NCBI GenBank assembly: GCA_032622095.1
Contig: CP136063.1
Coordinates: 23,440,987-23,504,986 of the forward strand
DNA length: 64,000 nucleotides
Origin: Siphonodentalium dalli
Lineage: Eukaryota > Mollusca > Scaphopoda > Gadilida > Siphonodentaliidae
Direction: 5' to 3'
In this document: one piece after another, positions 57,207 through 64,000 of the stretch
How the letters are laid out: the number at the start of each line of letters is the position of its first letter
Position numbering within the stretch: the stretch's first letter is position 1
Notes under the pieces: model-generated
What the model was told of the DNA's origin: nothing
Database searches by the model: none
Seen by the model: only the letters and a program-made list of their open reading frames with translations
Program-made: the position numbers and the translations under genes

Positions 57207-58928
57207 ACTACTGTCAACTCTAGTGTAACATTTTCCAAAACGTGTTATAAATCAACATTTTGTTCATCGCAACTTGGTATCAAGATTATGTCAATCGACT
57301 CATTGAATATTTGCTAGGCCGGGAAATATTCAAGGTGGTGAAAAATAACAGATTTCAAAAAATTATATTTTATAACTCAGAACTTTAAAGGGTGTGTTCC
57401 TCAACTCGAATAAATTATTTTTTACCCCTGAAGCCAAAGAAATGGTACTAAATTGAGGAGCGTGGATTATCTGTCTTTAAATGTACATGTATGGTACATG
57501 TCTAAGCCACATTAAGCTCCTTGTACAGATTACTTGGTGATACAGCAGGTTGACAAAGATAAAGGAACATCAGAATATTTTTATTCTGTGATGGATTTTA
57601 AGGCCTGTATGTGTGTACATGTACATGAATCTGATTATATTGACATGCTGCAATAATTTGTCACTTAAAGTGATGTGAAACACTCCAATAGGGTGATAAA
57701 ATATAAATGGAGAATAATCGTGTTCAAAGTAGTACTTTTTACAAATATTATATCGAAATTAACAACACACACCATCATTCGTATACACATTTAAATGCAG
57801 TAACTATCAAAGGCGAACTCGTTTTCATTATATTATCGCCGATAGATGCGCCCCGAATCGAGTAGTAAATATTCACAATTGAGCGTAGTTCAGACAATGT
57901 TTTCTATGGAGTGATACGGTTGATTTGCTTTCGATTTTCGGCTATGTTAGTAGAATGCTACCTTCTTCCAGTTGGCATAGCGCCTTGGTACTATCTGATC
58001 AGTTTCACGCACCAGAACAAGTGCATAATATATCTTTAAAAGTTCATATCCTTCAGACAAGCTCAGAAACAAGGCTTGAGACTGATCCATGGGTACTGTT
58101 GTGCTTTGTGTAGATATATGAAACTGGTACACCTCCAAATTCTGGTCAATGTAGTATGAAGTACGGTATAACAAAAGTTATGCATACACTGGATGCCATA
58201 GTGCACATTTTCTGAGACTCATACAGGTACATACAGAAGCATACAGGTACATGTATGTTGTAGAATTGAATTCACTAACTTTACTTTCCAAGATTTTCAC
58301 CACTAAGTCTGATAAAATGTAGACGTCACTGATCGGTCTCCATCAAGGAAGGAATGAATGTGTCATTTTTGCCTTTGATGAAGACATTGGTCATCATTTG
58401 GTTATATATTAAAGCCTCCCCTTCGCTACACAGTACTGGATTCAGTGCATACCGTCCATTGGTATACATATGGTACATGTATATAGCCAGGACTGTCACA
58501 AAGCAACAACTCACATTATGTCATGCATGGACGAATACAGATAACATCTAGATTACATGTATCCGTTACATGTACACCGAATAACATTTGAAATCCTTCC
58601 TCATCCAGTCTTGGACAGAATTAATAATATTGGTATCAAGTGTAATCATTATCTGCAAGAAACACTCAGGAAACATGATTCTATGATTGGTTATCAGATA
58701 TCAGGCCTTGAATGAAATTTGTATGTCTCAATCCAGTCAGGCAGATTCTCCTGTCTGAAAAATAAGATTTGAATGCTTGTAATGACATCAGAAAAGCGGA
58801 ATGACTAATCATGTACATATTATTAAGATGTACGGTCCAAATTAATCACCCGGGAGGGGGGAGGCAGTTATAACAGTAATGTTATCCATTCAAACGCTGC
58901 ATGTTGGTCAGAATCAGCTACAAATACA
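57207..58928. other. Host intergenic DNA
   Basis: No gene was recognised. Several ACATGTACATG-type simple stretches occur. Confidence 0.4.
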
Positions 58929-59438
58929 TATATTTACATACTAAGTGTTGTCATCACTAAATCCAGCATACTGATTGGTCGGCGCCCACGTGGCTAGTTG
59001 CAGTTATTTCTCGTTGAATGAGCAACGGCTCATAACACCAAGCTCACAACACCATCCATACGTCATTGGGTTTGGAAAGACGAACGCGTAATGTTTTAGG
59101 CGCATTTGGACTCGCGCAGGATTGACTTAATACATCATCTGGTTGCAATATGAAGAGAAATTGTTCCTATTAACTTTTGCCAAGGGTGCTATTGGGTACT
59201 TTGGGCTGTTTTTGTCACGATACACTATTCAATTTAAATACATTTACAAAAGTGGCTTTTTCGCTAAATGTATATAAATATAAGGATTAACTGTCATGTG
59301 GACTATTTTAATGGAGATGTAACCGTGAGGTAAGTGGTCATAACTTGTATGAAAAACCCTTTGGGTTTTACACAAGTTATGTCCACTTACCTCACGGTTA
59401 CATCTCCATAAAAACAGTCCACATGACAGTTAATACTT
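58929..59438. mobile_element. Dispersed foldback repeat, copy 2, with terminal palindrome
   Basis: 58929-59351 matches 661-1090. The last part is a palindrome, 59284-59438, with arms of about 73 bp: ATTAACTGTCATGTGGAC on the left, GTCCACATGACAGTTAAT on the right. Confidence 0.8.
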
Positions 59439-59686
59439 ATGTACATGTACTAGTAGCATATACCGTTGTAACAGGATCCCTCCCCTTAAATATCTCCCCA
59501 CTCACGATACCCACATGAATGACTAAAATAAAATTTCACTCATTTGATATGTTACTTGAACAAACAAAATTAAATAAAAAACAAACGTAAATCTCATAAA
59601 ACATCTTTTTCGGGCCATTTCATGGTCAAACGATATCAAAAGGGTGAATTTTCTTTTAGTCATATATTGGGGGAATGTCAGGGAAT

Positions 59687-59780
59687 TACAGTAATGCCCA
59701 AAGTAAGTGACCACTTAACCTCAGGATTGTGGGTAATTTTTCAGGATTTATTCAGAAATATGGCTTGTGTGGTCTCACAC
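59687..59780. mobile_element. Tc1/mariner-type MITE, partial copy 3
   Basis: It has the TACAGTAATGCCCAAAGTA end and TTTTTCAGGATTTATTC segment of the 54566 family. Only one arm is present. Confidence 0.6.
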
Positions 59781-60095
59781 CAGAAACTTCTAACACAGCA
59801 GTACTAGAAAGGTTACCGCTTCAACACTGCACAAAATCGGTTGATATTTATGTAAAATATACTAAGCAGACTAGATGTTATGTATTGCTCCGCGTACCTA
59901 TTTTTCCATGTACCTAAGAATAAGTCAAGCCCTGTTCCATGTGTGAGGTATGGCTACATGTATACTCAAAGTAAGTGGCCACCTCTTAGTATAGTGCCCC
60001 CGTTAATACTGCAGTATTAAAGATATAAAGCACAGTAACCTCCAACACCTCATTATGGTTACTAGTGCTGTTTCAACGCTGCATATACCGCAGTT

Positions 60096-60225
60096 ACACC
60101 CCATATGCATGTTGTCATGTTACACCCCATATGCATGTTGTCATGTTACACCCCATATGCATGTTGTCATGTTACACCCCATATGCATGTTGTCACGTTA
60201 CACCCCATATGCATGTTGTCATGTT
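60096..60225. repeat. Tandem repeat, five copies of a 26-bp unit
   Basis: The unit contains ACACCCCATATGCATGTTGT, almost invariant. Overlapping ORFs in all three frames are artefacts. Confidence 0.92.
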
Positions 60226-60669
60226 TCGCATGCATGAAAATAAAATGCAGTGTTTTTCCTCATATCTGTGGAACGGATGGCCTTCGTTACATGTACATGT
60301 ATATAGTACTCCAAATATAGGACATGGGAACGCTGATAGAAAAATTGTATTGTATATACGGGGGTTAAATGTAGCACATAATGAACTTTGAAGTTGCCAA
60401 CATTGTTTCGGCTGTCAATTTATAAACTCCACCTATCCATGTTGTCAGGCTGCATTGATTGGCATTACACAAACAATCATGAAAAGATAATTTAGTGATT
60501 CATCTTATTCATGCATATATAAGTTCATTGAACAAGATCCATGTGGCTGTTTTAATTTTCAACTTTTGGTGTGATATTTGTTGGTGTATCATAACTGCAT
60601 GGTGCTCCACAACAGTAATCGACTTGATGCCGTGGTGGATATCATATACTGCCCGTATATACTGCGATC

Positions 60670-60745
60670 ATTACCAGGTATCCCCCCGGAAAAAACTGCG
60701 GGACACAGCGTACCGGGGGTGGGGGGGGGGGGGGGTACCTAGGCG
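60670..60745. repeat. G-tract repeat, copy at 60.7 kb
   Basis: CCGGAAAAAACTGC is followed by a run of G ending GGTACC. The same arrangement occurs at 61365-61500. Confidence 0.5.
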
Positions 60746-61359
60746 TAACAAATTTACACGTAATTTTTTTCCAAATATGTATTTTCAGACTCACAACTTC
60801 AATTTTCTCTCATTTTATAGAATATGGATTAACCTTAATATCCAAATCATATATACATGAGTAGTACAATCCACATAATACAATTTTGGATAACCACTGT
60901 CTTGGTTTACATGTGATATTGACCCCATTAACCCTCTTAATAATGCCAACTCTGTCAGTGTCTACCAGTCGATTGCAGAATTCTACCCTGCGATCGCTTA
61001 TCTGGCAAATTTTTACTACAGAACTATCCCATGTATTAAACAATTTCTCCTCCAATGGTATCAGAAAACAGTTATATGCTGGTATCTCACTCATCTCATT
61101 TGCATCTTTTTCAAAGTTGAGGTAATGACTAGTTGTCATTTTTTAAAGTGCATACATAGCGTTGCGATCACCAATATACATGTTTGTACATGTCATGACA
61201 TCACGAGGTACAAATCTGCGTTCTACTGGTAGACAATGACCATTTTAGTCATAATAATCTAAACTAAGTTACCAAGCACCTTCTCGTGAATTGTATACTC
61301 CGGTGTTTTTTTCGGTTTCCGGTCAAACCGAGTTGTTGTACGGCTGGGGTAGATTTGAT

Positions 61360-61500
61360 TTTTCTGGGGGGGGGGGGGGGGCAAATGGTCAGTGGAAAAA
61401 ACTGCAGTTTTTGCTGTTTGGGGGGGGGGGGGGGGGGTACCCAAACCGAAGAAAACAGTTTTTTCCACCTTGTGTCTGCAGTTTTTTTCCGGCCCCCCCC
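61360..61500. repeat. G-tract repeat, doubled
   Basis: Two G runs of 16 or more are separated by a GGAAAAAACTGCAG phrase and followed by a C run. Pro-rich ORFs on the minus strand are artefacts. Strong G-quadruplex potential. Confidence 0.6.
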
Positions 61501-61929
61501 CATTTTGAATGTCCATAATTTTGAGGATAGCGGTATATACATGTATTGGTGACAATGTACAAATATTCATCTGCATGGTAGCTATAGATTATAAACTCAC
61601 CACTGGTATTTTGCCGAACAAACTTCCAGTAATATTTCACCTGTCATATGTTCATTGCCACGTGTCTAGCTAGACAGGACCGATGCTTACGACTAATCAT
61701 GGGCGAAATCAATCTTCATATGTTGAAGATGAGAGGGCATGATGCCGCATCCACCATGGCTAATGAATCTGGTATTCTGTAATTGAAGAAAAAATACATG
61801 TACATGTATGCTGCATATATATGTATGTGATATGGATGCATGTATTTTCATAATTTGCAAACATATTCAAAAACCAAGTGTAAAGTTCATTCTTCCAACA
61901 CTATTAGCATTTTCGGCGATTCAGATGTC

Positions 61930-62600
61930 AGAAGACCATAATTCAATCGTAAGTGGAGGAATCGGGCCTGACAAAATCATGGATAGTTTGTTACGATGTC
62001 ATCGCAGATGAGTATATTTAATATCGGTGGTTAACCACGTGATTAACTATCCTATGATATTTCCATTTACTTTGTACGATTTTTACGTGCACGCAAATTT
62101 CACCAAGTGGAGGTAACCAGGGATACGTCACAATTTTGCAATTCTGCATTGATATAACTCGTGATCATGTCGTGATCAACTATCGGTTATTACCCAAGAT
62201 GGGAATCTGTCCACTTACAATTGAATCGTAGTCATATGAATCATGAATGTTCACTCAGTGAACGTACAGATGAAAGATACAATCTTAAGTGGAGGAACCG
62301 GGATCGACGAGATCGTGGATAGTTTGTTCACACGATTACGATGTCGTACATGATGAAATCACAGTTTTTTTGTAAAGCATGTGATTGACTATCATGCGAT
62401 CCTTCAGGCCACAATATTTACATACACATGACTGATTAGTGATTACGCCGCAAATGGGGATAACCAAGGATACGCCACAATTTCGCTTTTAAATAAAACA
62501 GTGCATGATATTATTTTTTACCTACGATTTTGAGGTGAGCATGCACAGTTGAGCGGTTACTTCCTACGACGGAAATATTTCCACTTACGATTGTATCGTG
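61930..62600. repeat. Diverged tandem duplication, two units of about 330 bp
   Basis: The phrases AAGTGGAGGAA-CGGG, ATGGATAGTTTGTT, GATTGACTAT-TGCGATC, CAAGGATACG-CACAATTT and TTCCACTTACGATTG-ATCG recur in the same order in 61930-62260 and 62270-62600. Confidence 0.6.
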
Positions 62601-63972
62601 GTAATCTGAACGTTCACTTAGTGTTAAATTGGCCATGGCATGACAATATTAAAGAGATTGTGGGAATTCTATCAGGTTGACATTTGTTAGAATAATGGTA
62701 TGAAGTATAACTGATCATAACTGACAATTTCCTTATAAGCTACATGTATATTTTCAATAAATGGGACCTTTTTATTTTCCAACTATTGTCATATTAATGT
62801 CGACCGATAATACACTGCATTTATGGCAGAATTTGATTTTGCAGACGAAAATAGCCATTCCCGGATAGTTTTTCCTTTTGTGAAGCATAACATTTAGGCC
62901 AATTTATAATTCATTAAAAATCGTTTTTTTGCAGTTGGGAACACAGTTGGGAATATTGTGTAGGGCTACCTTTATATATGAATCATAAATGCCATATAAT
63001 CATAGTCCGTCAGAAATTACTATTTTGACCAAAAAAATTTTCATTTATCAATGACGGATTCCATTTTCTGAAATATTTCACGGAAACAAAATTAGGCCGA
63101 TTTACTATCAAATTTCATTTGAATAAAATGGATAAGTCGTGAACTTTTAATTGTAGTTCGATTAAGTATTTTACTAGTAACAGTCTGTTCATAATGAGAA
63201 ATCACTTCAATTGATTACTAATTAGTTTCACTTACCTAAAATCCGATCAATTTGTATCCTATGAAAACGTGAGATGGACGTCGCTCTGCGCCGGTAGGTA
63301 AAACAATAGGAAATTAGGAATCATTGTGCCGCTGTTGTAAAGTGGAACGAAATTACACGCATCAAGAACTATTACCTCAAATTTGTAATAATAAAAGTTC
63401 AACGAAGCAATAGATTGATAAGGCCACCACCAACAGGAGCGTGAAGACAGGGTGATTGGGATGTATATATCCCAAACAGTTCTAATAATTAAAAATTTCA
63501 TGACTGCCACATTAGCTGTAAACTTCACACCATGTAAGAGCACCCCACCCCCTGGAATACGGAATAATACCACTTAACACAGAGGGTGGAATACGAAATA
63601 CCAGTTAACAGCCATATGGATAAATTCTCTATTGCCGCACGAACGCCGGTCATCATGTCTAAAATGATATAAATTGATGATCGACGATCTGTATGTCAAA
63701 CCGTGCATTTATTGTGACAAGCATCGCATTTATATTATTCTTATGATCATTTGTTTGGAAGGTTGGTATACGAATACCGGTATTTTTGGAATACCGAATA
63801 CCTCCTAACAGAGGGGCCGGAATATGGCGTACCTCATAACAGGGCATGGAATATATACGGCGTACGAAATGGGGGGGGGGGGGGCTCTTATACCGGGTAT
63901 GACATATATTACATAAAAAACACACTCACCGTGCTGTTGAAGGGGGGATGTCTGTGTAACCTTTGTTTATTA
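62601..63972. other. Host intergenic DNA to near window end
   Basis: No gene is supported. A short stretch of ATACCG/GGTAT phrases with a G run lies at 63765-63890. Confidence 0.35.
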
Positions 63973-64000
63973 ATTTAACCCTTTCATAACGGGAGTTAGG
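63973..64000. mobile_element. Start of a piggyBac-type MITE cut by the window edge
   Basis: TTTAACCCTTTCATAACGGG matches the left end of the element at 56434. The remainder is outside the window. Confidence 0.5.

Noticed and set aside
57947-58174. Overlapping ORFs on both strands near 58 kb
   Set aside because: They have no recognisable domain, no splice signals and no match to any other part of the window.
60055-60391. Three overlapping ORFs with HMHVVMLHPICML repeats
   Set aside because: They are all frames of the 26-bp tandem repeat.
61259-61576. Pro-rich minus-strand ORFs
   Set aside because: They are produced by G runs on the + strand.

Overview
The window looks like nuclear DNA of an animal, most likely a marine lophotrochozoan such as a mollusc. 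The lineage is inference. The grounds are an AT-rich background, GT-AG introns, a split PAN/Apple plus C-type lectin gene, abundant palindromic MITEs and minisatellites, and a complete Polinton/Maverick element. There is no bacterial operon structure, and I recognised no rRNA, tRNA or CRISPR array.

Layout. 1-4339 is gene-poor host DNA ending in a segment that is tandemly duplicated. 4340-20400 is a 16,061-bp Polinton with 5'-AG...CT-3' ends, terminal inverted repeats of about 1.1 and 0.9 kb, and a perfect 6-bp target duplication (GATAGG). 20401-23385 is the rest of the host duplication. Its second copy keeps the empty, uninserted target site, so the insertion can be read to the base. 25502-37095 holds a three-exon secreted lectin gene followed by a decayed copy of its last exon. 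37436-64000 has no gene I can support. It holds a 63-bp satellite, MITEs of piggyBac and Tc1/mariner type, foldback repeats, a DDE transposase fragment and one broken unknown reading frame.

The Polinton. The left half is mainly on the + strand: protein-primed DNA polymerase B in two exons with an OTU-like N-terminal region, then a protein with two PC4-like domains, then a TATA-binding-protein homologue. The right half is a run of ten minus-strand reading frames, most touching or overlapping: packaging ATPase, a short basic protein, two small ORFs, integrase with chromodomain, a membrane protein with a PC4-like tail, minor capsid protein, a conserved 110-residue protein, major capsid protein and an adenain-like protease. 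Polymerase, integrase, ATPase, protease and the two capsid proteins make up the known replicate-integrate-package set. The TBP homologue and the PC4-like proteins are unusual and suggest that this lineage carries its own transcription-initiation factors. I regard this as the most novel feature of the window.

State of the element. Three core genes carry changes likely to be damaging: an in-frame TGA in the polymerase, a 2-nt frame offset near the end of the major capsid gene, and Tyr in place of the catalytic His in the protease. ATPase, integrase, minor capsid, TBP and PC4 frames are intact. This copy therefore looks recently active but now defective. All family assignments come from reading motifs by eye; no database search was run.
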